A DNA stretch of 64,000 bases from Turritopsis dohrnii (taxonomy: Eukaryota; Cnidaria; Hydrozoa; Anthoathecata; Oceaniidae): NCBI GenBank assembly GCA_027922465.2, contig BQMF02000579.1, positions 1 to 64,000 on the forward strand. The letters run 5' to 3'. Position 1 is the first letter of the stretch. Every line of letters starts with the position of its first letter. The notes below the pieces were generated by a model, which saw only the letters and a program-made list of their open reading frames with translations, was not told where the DNA came from and did no database searches. Below, piece by piece: positions 31,037 to 44,685 of the stretch. The position numbers and the translations under genes are program-made.

Positions 31037-34000
31037 TTACAATTGTATTTCCGTTTTCTGCTCTGCATTTGGATTACTTATAACAGGTAGATCGACATTT
31101 TCCTGTTTCTCATCAGTTCTTCTCGAAAGACACCAAAACACCCTAAATAGAAAGACAGTTTTGCCGACTACGGTTACAATGAAGTACTGCAAGAATGACA
31201 GTAAACAGTAATTAGCAGTCATTCTGGCCAAAATTAGAACTTTCTTCTATTTGAGAAAGTATACTCACAATATCAATATAGTTGGTATCAAGAACGCAGC
31301 AGCAGGAATGTAAAAAAATACATTTGGTGAACCAGCAGCATTTAGTTTGGAATATGAAAAATTGAAAACTGAATTGGCTATAGCTGCAAATACTGTATCC
31401 AAAATTGCCACAGCAGAATATATTGATCCTATAAACAAAATATTGACCAACATTGTTAACAAAGCTAATAAAATGAATGATGAAAAATGCAAATAAAAAA
31501 ATGAATACCCTGTTCTGAAAGTCCGATCATTCCAGTAAGGGCTGCTCGAAATATTGGAACGTGAATCAATGTAAACGCTCGAAAACCAAGAGCTAGAAAT
31601 GAAAAATGACACATGTAATGTAAGCCAGTTATTTGTCGTTATGTTGTCAAACAGAGGTGTTTGGGAAATCACAATTGAACTTAAAATGACGTCATTGATT
31701 AGTAAAATGGCTAGAAATGTTTCTCAATTTTTTATATACATTGAGATGAAAAGCGTCGAAGCAGTGCTCAATACCGAAAAGGCAGAGCTAAATGTATACC
31801 GATGATCGCTTAATAGCGTGAAACAGCTATGTTGTCTACTTTACGTTTAAATTTATTTATGTTTAAGTTTTGTTGAATAAATATCAATTGTTTATATTGA
31901 TCAATTGTTTATATTATCAATTGTTTATATTGTCAAAGTTCCTTTTGGATATGAGGTGGTGCAAAAAGATCTCAAATTCTGTTTTTGTCTGTTGTCTGTT
32001 TTTGTCTGTTGTCTGTTTTTGTCTGTTGTTTCTTAACAGAAGTTGCACAATGTTAAAATATTAAGCAGCAAATAGTTGATTGATAGCATAAACAGAAATC
32101 GCTTATCTTTATTGCCTCTATTAAAACAAATATCCGGATATCCTGACGAAAATTGAGAAGTGACTTTTTTAGATAAACCATTTGGAAGAGCATTGCACTA
32201 TATTGCCTGTTATTATGCATGCGTGTTCATGTATCGACTCATCGTTTATTCTGTAAAATATATATTGTTTTTATTAAAACAAATAGTTAATTTAAATATA
32301 GTAGCCCAATGTAGGTTATCTTTTCTTGTTTTCGTAAATGCTAGAAATGAAAACAAATGAAATCGTTATCAGATCGAGTTTAAAGAAAGGGTGTTCATCA
32401 TAATAATTACGTAGCATTTGAATTATTTCAAGCATTCCAAATAAAATTACCTGCATATGTCATTCCTTTGTCTTTTGCCAATGACAGCATGATATGACTA
32501 ACCATCCCAAAAACAGGCGAAATAATGGCCACGAGGTAACTGGACATATATCGTAACAATACCTTTACAAAAATAAAGGTCACTCCTGATGTAGCAAGCA
32601 TCTCTACAGCGAAGTATTTTCCAATTTCAATCGGAGGAAAACAAAAAGGTCTGTTCATAAGGTAATTAGATATCACCGCGAACATTCCTGTTGTTAAACA
32701 ACTGCTCAGTGTCAATATAGAAATTAACAAATATATCATTGAGCGTTCCGTTCTACGTTTCATTAGAACACCCCACAGAATTTTTGGCTGTTTGTAAAAC
32801 TGACGTAGTAAATATTTAAACAGGCTTCGCTTTGCTTCCACATTTTCAGCTTGTTTGTTATCTGTGATCTCCGTCGTAGTGCTATTGTGAGATTCTTTCA
32901 AAACGAACACAACATATACAATCGCTGTTAAATATATTGCCACCATCAAAATTTGTGGTGGAATAAATCCGTACTTTTGTATGAATGCTCCACCAGCATA
33001 AAAACTTGCGCAACGAGAAACAAGTCCCACTGATTCTAAAATTGCTAAAGAAATGTATTAGAAAATAGTTTATGGATAAACATTGTTCGGTTTCGCAAAT
33101 AATTTGTCAATATTTGATTTTCCTCATGTGCTGTTCTCATGTAGAAAAAGCTTGTATCTATCTAAGGAGTTGGTATCTCAAAAAGTAAAGTCTGCGTTTT
33201 TCGTTTCAAAGAATAAGGCACGTGTTGGTTTCAATAAAGCCAGATACTTATCCGCTACATGTACTATACGGTTTATTCCCGCAGTCCAACAAGCAATTCA
33301 ATCAATCTTCATTTGAAATTGGCAAGATATGGGATTTGCTATTGATGGTTTTTACTTGTATTTAGTTTTAAGAAGCAAAATGAATGGAGATTGTAAAGTG
33401 AAAAATCAGGCGAACATTCGAAAAGTATTTGAACCTTAACGTAAAAATACATACATAGTGTTGATTTTTCTGATACATACATGAATTAAAGATGAAATTC
33501 CTGTTAAACATACCTATCCTTATTGGCAATTGTTCCTTCGATGTTATGTCTCCTAAATACGCATATGTTATCATGACAATCCCATTATAGGCTCCACTAA
33601 GTCCATTTATAAATAATCCGACATAAAACATATACACAGGAAGCCCTAAGATCATCCCAAGCAACATCAAGCTTGACTCAAATAAAGAACCAACGCAATT
33701 TATCAAGATTATCATACGACGGCCAATTCGATCTGAAAGTGTTCCATAGAATAAACAACTAACTACTGTAGCCAATGCCCAGCAATAGTTCAATCCAATA
33801 GAAAAATGTGCCATCGATGTCTGTACCTATAACAAAAAAAATCTTTTCTGAATTGTTTCCGGAAGATAAAAGTCGCCAAGGAAAATGAACTAATCTGCAT
33901 GTTACCTTTTCTTGTGCTGTTCTCTGAGTGGAATTAAGAATGGCCAATCCACACGATGAAGTATCATTCTTAAACTCATAAACAAGATTGAATTCTTTAC

Positions 34001-34106
34001 TGTACTCATTATATACATATTGTTGAGTGAGTGGGCCTTGGATCATGGACGCAAACACGAACATCACAATAATTGGTTCTACCAAATATCGGATTGAAAA
34101 TTCCAT
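31037..34106 (-). CDS. SLC46-like major facilitator transporter (6 exons, 485 aa)
   Basis: Exons: 33906-34106, 33514-33826, 32451-33044, 31509-31592, 31269-31428, 31037-31142; phases match and the frame is open. SLC46 proteins are 12-helix, proton-coupled carriers (folate for A1; other organic solutes for relatives). TM1 is IIVMFVFASMIQGPLTQQYV (about residues 11-30); a glycosylation-prone extracellular loop with NDTS and NST follows. The MFS motif A, GTLSDRIGRRM, lies between TM2 and TM3. A basic cytosolic loop follows TM6 (about 215-265), and a later half-domain has GMIGLSEQGSIYSAVAIL and FFYIPAAAFLIPTILIL. The tail is polar (RRTDEKQENVDLP..). Length fits the family (450-490). Start: the ATG at 34106 directly precedes TM1. 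Substrate cannot be told from sequence. Confidence 0.85.
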
Positions 34107-35555
34107 AGTCACCAACTAAAATATGCAAACCGATGACCCAATGAGATAATTTGTCGCAGAATTAATGTTAGTTTATTGTAGTACTGAAAAGCTACTGGCT
34201 CTTATTTTTTTATCGCCCCTGATAGAAACGCTTTTATACTGAAACGTGTCATTAGCAAGGTCTCAGTTTTTGATTGGTCATGGGAGTAGCATCGTGATCA
34301 ACATAACTTCACACACTATCCATATCATGTTTCGTAAAATAACTTTATGAATCACGTTTTTCACAGTTTCAGATCCAACCGCTAATATAACCTTTCTACC
34401 ACGAACATACAGACAGATTACATCGTAGGCATATTCAAGGTCAGTCGCAAAAAGTGATATTTCTTTTCAGTCTTAAGTATCGATTAGGTTACTTGCACGC
34501 TTTCCTTTTCTACACTCTCCTCTACAAATTTTGACTTAACTCTGGCTACGCCTCTGCACATGCTTATGCCATCCATCCTAAACAATTTCAAAAGTTTGAT
34601 AACCTTTTTATGTATCGATGGGATGCTTGTTCTTCCGTCGTTATCCAAAATAGATAGCTCTTCTTTCGACTAGATCCTAGAATAATTAATGTAGACTTCC
34701 GTATGAAATAGAGTTGACCTCTTCAAATACTTTGTCACTTCAGAGAGATATGTTATTTGCATTCGTGGATCAATTTCCATTCTTTACTTTTGTTATCAAT
34801 GTGATTGTTGATTGTTTTGTTGAGTGAAGTTTAATAAGATCGAGTTTTACCTCTGCCTTTGTTTGTTTGAGCTTCTTGTGTTTGTTTATAAGTTACGTTT
34901 GTATAATTACATTTCTGCGCTATTAATCGTAGAAAATTGTTTGGTTTGCACACTCTATCTATCTTCCTGTCTATCTGTGTAACAGTTTTTTGCTGTTTTC
35001 GGAAAGTCCGTTCCGATTTCGAATTGTTTGTTTATTGCCCCTGCAGCGAGCGTAAACGAGCGAGGAGGCAAATAGTTTCAGGAGATAAGCGAATGTCAGT
35101 TTCCGATTTTGTTCTTCATCCTCATCCTCATCCTCATCTTCCCCCAACTGTTTGTGTTACTGTTACACGCTGGTATATTTCCCGTTTCAAAGCATGGTGC
35201 TGTAAGTGAGAAACAGAATGTTTTTTCGCATCTTTTCCCTAATTTATTACTATATTATACGGTGTTTTTTAGTTCGTTTGCTAAAACATTTTTCATATTA
35301 CTTTTGTGTTGTTTTCGTGGAGGTAACGACAAGGATTTTGAAGCACAGCTTGAAATCTGAAATTGTACCAGCCATACATTTCATTTTTGTATAATGATGT
35401 TTTAGCTGTTTTAAATCTTTGTTATTTTTTATTTTGAATCAAAGCTTGAAACGCTTGAAGTGATTTCTGCTAATGGATTTTTCGCTTTAATTTTTTTTTT
35501 CGAAAAGTTTGTTTTTTTCTTTTGGCTCTTACAAAATTTCTTTAACAAATCTTAT
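34107..35555. other. intergenic; contains a repeat shared with 63180-63300
   Basis: The SLC46 promoter should lie in the first few hundred bases, but no element is certain. Positions 34917-35030 (GAAAATTGTTTGGTTTGCAC .. TTTTCGGAAAGTCCGTTC) match, inverted, the sequence near 63180-63300. A (TCATCC)n tract follows at 35115-35140. Small open frames here show no motif. Confidence 0.5.
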
Positions 35556-36327
35556 TACGGTAGCAGCGAAAGCGAATACCGTATTAAAACACCCGTGGAC
35601 TCCTACTCCTACTCCTCCTCCTCCTCCTACTACTCCGGCCGAAATGGCAATTAGTCTGCGATTTAGAGTCTGCAAGACTCTGCTAATAACGCAATGTAAA
35701 TTCTAATGAAGGAACGCAGCCTTCGAAAGGTTTCACATATCAAACATTTAAAAGGACGTTTTCTTTGATGTTATATGAAATAATTCATGAAAGAATGAAT
35801 ATTAATCAAATAGATCTGCATAAAAATGGAAGTTTTAGCTATTTATGCTAACTGAAAATACAGTGATACTTAAAATTTGGTAATATATATACTTTTTCTT
35901 GTTAGTAAAGCCTATCAGTTCAAAACTTCTTATTACCTTGTTTGTTAATTACAACACTGTTTTGTGTATTAAGAAGACTTTCGAAGATCTAGTTCAAAAA
36001 GGCAGTTATTTGTTGAAATTCATTTTTGGTTTCATGAAATTATAATTAAAAACATATTTTTTTTTCGAAACGCGTGTTTTTTTTCTACACATGGTCTTAC
36101 AAAAAATTTTCTTATAAAAAAATATACAGCTCACGCATGTATAATTCTTTTGTCTTTAATAAATTAATTTCTGGTGGCTTATGATTAGACCCTTTTTACA
36201 CTAACTTATCATTTTAACATATTTTATCGTTTATGCCTGTTTTCCACCAGTGAGATATAAAAAAACACAAGCCTCAAAGAACTTTGTAGTAACTTTTCAT
36301 AACTTTAAGTACAATTGCTGCTACCGT
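35556..36327 (+). mobile_element. GTAGCAGC-ended element, copy 2
   Basis: Same ends and interior as 247-2064, without the nested TTAA element, so it acts as the uninterrupted reference. Both copies continue to match for about 20 bp past the right CCGT (TTGCGCCATC..TGGCTCTTG), so the true right edge may be a little further. Confidence 0.75.
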
Positions 36328-37439
36328 TTTGCGCCATCTGGCTCTTGTTTTGATTATAAAATACATATTCATGGTTGCAGTTCACACATTTTTTTTGTTT
36401 GTAGCAATACTTTCTGATATTACTTGTTAAGCTTTGTTTACACCTTTTAAAAGGTAATGAGCATCAATGTGACTAAGGCCTAAAGAGGTAACAAAAAATA
36501 ACAAAGTTTTATACAGACTTTCAGCTGCGTAAGTAGATCTATTTGGTTTGCATGTTCCAAGTTACTCAATCATTAAACAATTCGTTGTATTTATAAAACT
36601 TAAATATTTATATTGTACTTAATATTTGAGTTTCGATACGCTCTTTCTTCACTGCATACAGACACTTTGATCACGATTTGTATTTGAAATATTTGTATTA
36701 TTCGCCATACATAAAAGACTGTCTTTGTCGAAATATTTAAAGTATGCCAAACCAAATCAATTAAATTAAAATCCGTATATTAGAAAAAGTTTGGGCAGAA
36801 AGTTGTCTTTTTAATGTATAGCTTGCTGTTGTGTGTACAAATTGGAAATCTTGAGTGCGGGGGCATTTTGAGCTAAAGCTACAGAATAGTTAATGACAGA
36901 CCCAAAACTCTATGCTAAACTTTATACAAAAGGCCACTTTCAATATTAATTCATAGATATTAACTTTTAGTTGTTGAGAACTTCCTAATTCAATCTTTAA
37001 AATGTTTATCAAGTCCTTAAAATATGCACACGGAGCATGTGAAACACTTTCCAACAAATTTTGTTACATGTTTTGAGGAAGTTGTAGAAGTAGCTTCGTA
37101 GAAGTTTTAAAGAAGAATTTTAAGATTTCTTTCATGTCTTTATCTACTATTGCAATCGAAATAGCTGCTATCATTAGAACATTCCTTATAGAAGAAATAT
37201 CGACGTTTAGCTGACTCTGGGAAAAATTCTTAAAAAGGAGATTAAGGTCTGATAAGAAACAAAACTGTAGCTACTGTGAAAAAACTGTTAATGTCACAGA
37301 GGAAATGTATGTAGTATCAACATGTTATGAATACGTCTTATCAATAAATGCATGAAACATGTTCATTTTATTTAATAAATATTACACTAAAAGTTGAAGA
37401 TATTGAATAAACTAAACAAATGAAATTGTCATAAAGCAC

Positions 37440-39604
37440 AAATTACTTCGAGCTTTTAAAAAGCAAAAGAATTACGTGAATAGGATGTATAAACGTGAGA
37501 AAAAAAAATTTTACCAATCTCTAAATATGAAAGATATGCTTGCAAATAAAACTTTTTGGAAAGTTATGAAACCAGCTGTATCTGTAAAATCTCAAATAAA
37601 ATCCAAAATTACTCTTGTTCAGGATAATAATATAGTGTCTGATGAAAAGGAACTTGCAGGTAAATTTAATGATTTTTTTATGGATGCTGTGAAAAAGTTG
37701 AATATAAAGGAACCTAAGGAGGTCCTTGTAGATGCTGGCCATCTGCACGACCCTATAGAAAAAGCAATTGAACAATTTAAAAATCATCCTAGTATTCTAA
37801 AAATAAAACAAATTGTTTCCGAAGGCGAAATATTTGAATTCAAAGCCGTGGATTATTTACAGATGGAGTCGCAAATCAAAAAGCTAAATACTAAAAAAGC
37901 AACAACTACTGGAAATATCCCAGCAAAAATTTTAAAAGTATCTTCGAATGTATGTAGTGATATTCTTACAACTATTTTTAATGAAAACTTAGCTGCAGGA
38001 ACCTTTCCGGACGAGCTTAAATGTGCTGATGTAACACCCGTTTTTAAGAAGGACAATGCCACATACATTGATAACTATAGACCGGTCAGTGTTTTACCCA
38101 CTGTCTCCAAAATTTTTGAAAGGCTTATGCAGGCACAAATAAGCACTTACATTGAAGCGTATCTTTCCAAATACCTATGTGGGTTTCGAAAAGGTTACAA
38201 CACCCAGCATGCTCTGATAGCGCTGATAGAAAAGTGGAAAAAATCTTTGGATAAAAAGAATTTCGCTGGGGCCTTACTTATGGACTTAAGTAAAGCATTT
38301 GATTGTATAAACCATGACCTAATTATTGCAAAACTACATGCGTATGGTTTTAGCATAAATGCTTTAAGGATGATTGATAGCTACTTGAAAAAAGACTACA
38401 GCGTGTTAAAATAGATTCCTCATTCAGCTCATGGTCAGAATTACTTTTAGGTGTACCTCAGGGTTCGGTATTAGGACCTTTACTTTTTAATATTTATTTA
38501 AACGATTTATTTTTATTTATTAACAATACGAACATTTGCAACTTCGCTGACGACACTACTCTGTACACGTGTGACATAAGCATAGAAAACCTAATAAAAA
38601 GTTTAGAGATGGACTCTCTCATTGCGTTAGAATGGTTTGAATTAAATTATTTGAAACTAAACACTGATAAGTGCAGTTTATTAATTGTTGGTAATAGAAC
38701 AGAACCAGTTTCAGCTAAAATTGGTTCCTCAAAGCTCACTGGAAGTGATAGTGTCAAGCTTTTAGGAGTTAATATCGACAAGGAACTAAAATTCACCAAT
38801 CAGGTCACTAACGTATGTGTACAAGCAAACAGAAAGTTGACGGCGATATCACGATATGCCAACTATCTCTCCCATGACCAATTGAGAAGCACAATAAAAA
38901 GTTTTGTTGAATCGCAATTTAAATATTGCAGTTTGGTATGGATGTTCCACAGTCGAGAACTGAACAATAAAATAAATAAAGTTCATGAAAGGGCCCTGAG
39001 ACTCTTGTATAAGGATTATGATGCCTCATTCGAAGAATTACTTTTAAGAGATAGCTCTTTCACAGTCCATCAAAGAAATGTGCAAACATTGATGATTGAA
39101 ATGTTTAAAGCTAAACAAAACTTGGGTCCAAGTTTACTGGAAGATATTTTTGTACGAAGATCTAATAATGGACTAAATTTAAGAAAAACGAGGGATTTCG
39201 TTAAACCTATAAGTTCCACAGTACGCTACGGGGAAAGCACGTTAGCGAATCTAGGTTCCACCTTATGGGATGAGCTTCCCCGAAATATTAAAAGTGTAGA
39301 TACGATCGAAGAATTTAAAAAACTTATTAGATTATGGAAACCAAGTAAATGTCCCTGCCGACTGTGTAAGGCATATGTTATAGGGGTGGGTTTTCTGTAA
39401 TAGTGTATTGTTCTGAGTGAGCCTAGCTGACCCATCTTATGCTAAGTCTATGAATATATTTCATCGGTGTAAATAAGCCAGCCTTAAGCTTGGCTTCTTT
39501 TTATTGTTTGGTTAACTTATTTATTCCTTTTTTGCTTAATTTTATACTTTGTAAAATTTTTTTTACCGATGTAAAATAAAGAAACAATAATAATAATAAT
39601 AATA
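37440..39604 (+). mobile_element. 5'-truncated LINE with nearly complete reverse transcriptase (Jockey/CR1-like)
   Basis: Two frames, 37440-38414 and about 38400-39400, are joined by one frameshift near 38398. RT blocks in order: a TTTGNIPAKILK-type finger region, DVTPVFKKDNATYIDNYRPV, GFRKGYNTQHAL, MDLSKAFDCINHDL (first catalytic Asp), GVPQGSVLGPLLFNIYLNDL, NFADDTTLY (FADD active site) and KLLGV; then the thumb and a C-terminal part with HQRNVQTLMIEMFKAK and GSTLWDELPRNIKS. The endonuclease half is missing. A 3' UTR and (AATAAT)n tail (39584-39604) follow. Only one lesion, so relatively young. Confidence 0.85.
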
Positions 39605-39750
39605 CTTTACTTGTAAGTGAATTGACCCCTCTGTCTACATACAAACCGAAAGTATAAACATCATGCGTAGGATATTGGCGAACGATATGTCTAATAAAAC
39701 TGTTTTTCTGGCTCCGAAACATCATAGTGAATTGTAAAGTGGTTGATATT

Positions 39751-39772
39751 TTTTTTTTTTTTTTTTTTTTTT
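39751..39772. repeat. poly-T tract
   Basis: A T run of over 20 bases, possibly the inverted poly-A of a small retroelement. No body was identified. Confidence 0.8.
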
Positions 39773-39843
39773 GTAGAATTTTTCTTCTTCATTAAATTTT
39801 ACAAAATAATAAAATTGTTTTTTATAAAATATATACATAAATA

Positions 39844-40112
39844 GTGATTTACCAACGCCTGGTGACTTCAGCAATGGTTTCGTCAACCATGTTGATCTTC
39901 TTTGTAAGACTTCTTGAGTCTCGCAACATCAGCAGCATCGAACGGATGAGTGAAAAGTTTATCACTGTTTTGATCCACCCTTTGATAGCGCTTGGTTCAA
40001 CGTTGCGCTTTGTAGCTATCTTCTCGGATATCCTCGCGTAGAAAACTTTCGCCTCGACTGCCATTCCACCAGCTACTGAAAAAACCAAAGGAGAAAAGCT
40101 GCCTTGATCCAC
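39844..40112 (-). pseudogene. fragment of a transposable-element ORF C-terminus
   Basis: The minus frame gives SFSPLVFSVAGGMAVEAKVF .. SAIKGWIKTVINFSLIRSM, a block I recognise as a recurrent C-terminal segment of repeat-derived proteins in cnidarian genomes (form: PLVF-TGGM-xEA-FY .. WI-T-F-LLRS). Element type uncertain. No other part of the element is next to it. Confidence 0.45.
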
Positions 40113-42715
40113 ACGTTGATATTAAGTTTAATAAATTAAAGAAGTGAGTAATTTGTCTGGTCTGGAGTAAATTCCAGACTATATCAAATTATTAGTCACT
40201 GTACAATGCTCGGTCAAGTTGTCACTGAAGGTTTGATTAGTGTTGAATTCACATTGGAAAAGATGACATTGTTTAAAATAGTCAAGATTTTTTCCACTGA
40301 AAACCACTCGATGGAGGCACAATGATTTAGTTTTGGATACATATAATGTCAGAAAAACAAACTTTGGCTGATGATTAGAATCCAACCAATATATGTGACC
40401 GTCCAGGGGATTTTGATAACAAACGATAAAACGTTACATAGTTACTAGTATCCCGGGTAAAAACTTTTTACCGAACTTAACTTCGAAAACATTAGGTCAA
40501 ATCCACCATTCCCGTGTACGTACCCCATGACGAAAAAATAAATCATAGAATTGCAACTCAAAAACATCCCAGGCGGCATCGCTCGCCACCCTTGTTCAGT
40601 ATGCGTTGTGTCGCAGAATTTAACTCTTGCAAAAGTTTCTTTTCAGGCATTAATTTTTTAATTCATTTCTTACATTCAGAAAATTTAAAACAGAAACAAA
40701 TAGCAACATGGCTCAGAATATATATTCATACGCAGAAGAGAAGTAACTTTAATGTAAAAAAACGCAATATATAACTCAGAACCGTTTACCCAGACATACA
40801 AAACCAAACATTGAATAATATTACAAAAATGATACCTTCCAACTTTTTCTTTTGTTCCAAAGTTACTACTCGACTGCAACCATTAATGAATTTTTGAAAT
40901 GATATATTTAGTTCTTCCCAAAACCATCAACATCATGATTAAAACCATGAGTTTCATTTCTTTATGCTTTTTTTATTATTACCTAAAAAATTAATACTTG
41001 AATTGTAATACCGAAAACCTAATCATGCTATAACAATATTGAAATGAAAAATAAAACAAAAAGAAAGAAAAAACAAAAAGAAAATTCAAGTACGCATTTA
41101 TCCTAAAGATAACAATTAAAAACAAAATTTGGTCTATAAAGTCAACCGATACTGTGAGTCAATACGGGTTCACTCAACACTGGAGCTGAACAGAATAAAG
41201 ACTTTTACCTGGTATACACAACCAAACATCAAATTAATAAAAATAATTGAAACAACAAAATGCCCTACTTTCACCAAAACCATAATTGAATACCCAGAAG
41301 ATATTAAAAGCAACAAATAAAAACATAATGCTAAACTTATATACCTAGCAAGTATGTATGTAGCAATTAACATAACACAAAATAATGAATGCCGTAAACA
41401 AATATAAACTGAAGAAAAATATACCCCAGCAATGCTTCTTTTTTGTAGTACAATCGCAATGAAACACATAATCCATTTTTCTCTTAAATAACCTTCTCAA
41501 CATACCATGTGTTTCATTTATACATTTATAAATTTCGTTTATAAATAGCTACACTTTTTCTTTTCTGACCTAAAAGAAAAAGATTTCAGTAAAGAACAGC
41601 TACAATACTTACTACTACTGCAACCATATTTAAGCAAACCAAAACAAAAGGCATAAATGGCTGGCAGAAAGGCATGCAGACAAAGCATCAAACATCGTCA
41701 ATAGATACAATTTGACAGCATAACACGTTCCCTACTTCCACAGCCATGAGAAAGGAAAACAGTCATAGCTGTGGGACCATTTTTAATTGATCTGTAAATA
41801 AATAAATCAAATCAAATCTTCTTTGCTAACTATAAAAATAATAATAGCGCGCGTTACCAAAACAAATTACTCTCGTCTTCGTTTTTCATCCAGTAGCGTA
41901 TAAACTAAACGAAAGAACTCATATAATAAGATATCTATTCAAAGCTATAGTATTTAATCTTTCAAAACTAAATTAAAACCATTCCTTACTGTGTAAATAA
42001 ACATCATTTTGTTCTGCATTTCTTCACTACACTTTCTTCTGTATAGCGATATTTGATAACTAAAACGTAAACAAACATTTAAATACATTTAAATACAAAT
42101 ACATATACCTAACTTGTTCTTTTATTAATCAAAATAAAAGTTTTATAATAATACCTTTTGTTCGTTCGATCTTTCTGCAGCTAATTTTTAAAAACTTCAC
42201 TGCACTTCTTCTGTATATCTAAATATGATTTTTCATTGTAAACAAACAACGTGCTACCCGTGTTCTTTAGCAATAAACACGATAATAAAACGTTTTATAA
42301 TAATAACAATACCTTCGTGCATACAAACCTGTGTTTCTTCTTCAGTTCTTTCGTCGATTTGCTGCCTAAAACAATCAAATTTAAATTAAAATATTCGTAT
42401 ACAAAAAGAAACACGTCTTCTTCGCGAAGTTTCTTGCTCACGAAATGATCGTTGAAAAATTTCGAACGAAGAAGATTGCATTGCTCGCACTCCTCCAAAG
42501 ACGTTTTTCGGCTGATTTCCAGTGCGCAAACCAAAAATAACAAAACGGAGGAGCATATACTAATCGCGGAAAATCAAAAAAAACGCTCTCACCTCTGCGT
42601 GGCTTTACGACGAAAAGGGAAAAAATAAGAAGGATTTGACCGTGAAAAAAACCAAATATATCACTCTCTAAAATAAAAACCGGATGCACAATCGCGAATT
42701 AGTGTAATAAGATGA
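40113..42715. other. no intact gene; A-rich possible LINE relic ending near 41818
   Basis: From about 40600 to 41818 the plus strand is strongly A-biased and ends in AAATAAATAAATCAAATCAA, a tail typical of LINE 3' ends. Scattered short open pieces (such as 41129-41320) are too decayed to place. The rest up to 42715 is AT-rich without recognised features. Confidence 0.35.
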
Positions 42716-43075
42716 CAACGATATTCTTTTTTGTAATAACGTTACTTTATAACGTTTTATCGTAATGCATAACGTTATAACGTTATATCGTTGTTATAAA
42801 GTACCGTATTCTCTCTTTTAAACGCCCCCTTTCTATTAAACGCCCCTCTCTAATAAACGCCCCCTGAAATCTTGAATTTTTTCTATAAACGTCCCTCTCC
42901 AATAAACGCCCCCTGAAAATCAAAATAATTTTATAAACGCCCAGGGCGTTTAAAAGAGAGAATACGGTAACGTTACTGTAACGATAACGATAACGATATA
43001 ACGTTACAACATAACGATAAACGTTACAAAATAAAGATACAACGTTACAAAATAACGATAAAACGTTGTACGGTT
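42716..43075. repeat. AACGTTAT palindrome-rich array split by a MITE
   Basis: ATAACGTTAT-type palindromes recur on both sides of 42802-42969 (TAACGTTACTTTATAACG.. before; ATAACGTTACAACATAACG.. after). The pattern suggests one palindromic element interrupted by the later insertion. Confidence 0.6.
42802..42969. mobile_element. 168-bp MITE, TACCGTATTCTCTC ends, AAACGCCC repeats
   Basis: TACCGTATTCTCTCTTTTAA at the left and its reverse complement at the right; AAACGCCCC units inside. Related in design to 18870-19600 and 20756-21287 (TACCGTA ends plus ACGCCCC repeats), but the sequence next to the end differs. Confidence 0.8.
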
Positions 43076-43737
43076 ATGAAAACAGTTTCTAGCAGTTCTT
43101 GCGAAAGTAATCGCCATGAAATTTCTTTCAGATTTTTCAATATGGGTTGTTTTTCAGGAATTGCCTAACAGTTTTAACTCTATTTCTGGTAGCTGTGATA
43201 GTGTGTTTTGAATTTCAGGGAAGGATGTATTATCTTAGAAAATTCTTTTATTTACAATGCTATCAAACAAAACAATAAAACTAAAACGTGATTTCAGCCA
43301 AAGCATCATATCAAATGTTTACATACATGAATAGTCGGAGTGTGTTCGAATGTTTTTGAAAATGAAGATGCAATGCAATGCAAATAAAAGATCTTCCTAA
43401 TGTTTTTCTCATGGGTAGAATGAATGCAGATTTAAATATTTAGCAAATTTCCCATTGAGAGTGTGTATGCGACCCTCCAAGATCTTAACAAAAATATAAA
43501 TGATATTGCAGTCTACAAAAAGTTTCATCAAGGAAATTTCAGTTGAAAACTTTCCCTGAGTGAAAATACATCTTCTTGAAAATACAACGTTTCCCCCAAG
43601 GGAAATAGCAATAGCAATCCTGTCGAACAACTTAAAATAGAATTATAGTGGACGGTTTCTATTTGTAGTAGTTTATGAAATCACTATCGTATCTTTTATC
43701 TGTAACTGAATGACAACCAGGTAATCAGTTCATGTTA

Positions 43738-44164
43738 GGACAGCTTTATACAGCCGCATAATCGCCGCGTCGAATTAAACTCTTTATTAAATGCGACGTA
43801 AATTCGACTGTATAAAGTGAAAATTTAATTAAGTGCGATATAATGAATTAAGTTCAGCAGAGTTTGTCGAATAAAACGGCAATCTTCGACATAAATTCGG
43901 CATCACTTTATACAGCCGCATAATCGTCGAATTTAATAACAGCTATTGAACTTTGTGAAAAAAGTGCATGAAAGTAGTGGACAGCGTGTAAGAAACACAC
44001 GATGATAAATTTATTCGACATTTATGCGGCTGTCTAAAGTCATGTCGAATTTTATATGCGGCAACAAAACCTGTATAAAGTGACTGTCGCATTTTTGTCG
44101 AATTTTACCCGAATTAAAGTAATTTAATTCGACACGGCGATTATGCGGCTGTATAAAGCTGTCC
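43738..44164. mobile_element. Harbinger-like MITE with TTA duplication
   Basis: About 42-bp inverted ends (GGACAGCTTTATACAGCCGC.. with one mismatch), flanked by TTA on both sides (43735-43737, 44165-44167). ATAATCG/GTCGAATT motifs recur inside. A 3-bp TWA duplication is the PIF/Harbinger habit. Confidence 0.75.
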
Positions 44165-44685
44165 TTAATTATGCAAACAAGTCAAAAGAAACTAAAGCGA
44201 ACATGTTTGACTGATCATATTCGTATTAAATTTTGTTAAGTTGATTTGTTCTGTTTGATCTGTTTTTCTAAACTATGTGTGCAACATTAATTTTGAATAA
44301 GAAACCTTTATCGTCTGAATTTTGTGGTTTTATTTATTTTCCTCTTGTTATTGACTTAAGGTTTCAGACAGGGCACGATTTACACATATTTACACAAGTA
44401 TTTCATGTCTTTCCGATATAACATCGATAAACATTTAGGACAAACAATGGATTTGCGTTTACCAAATTTTATGCAATCATCAAAGAACAAGGCTTTTATC
44501 TTAAATATACATTGACGTTGGGGTCATTGATGCTTAAAGGGGAATTACACTCAAAAATTTTTTTGTACCATTTGGAAGAATTTTAAAAATGATGAAAGTC
44601 AGTTTTGAATTTTCAAAAAATCATTTTTCGATCCCGAGATATTGTCATTTGAAATTTTTGCTCAAAACTTGATTTCCATGGCAAC

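Noticed and set aside
35460..35706. Ser/Tyr- and Thr/Pro-rich short frames near 35.5 kb and 54.6 kb
   Set aside because: They translate the TCC/TAC tract of the GTAGCAGC element in different frames; not genes.
41170..41469. Hydrophobic 99-residue minus-strand frame as a membrane protein
   Set aside because: It is the complement of A-rich DNA that gives Phe/Leu/Ile by composition; no start context, splice support or family.
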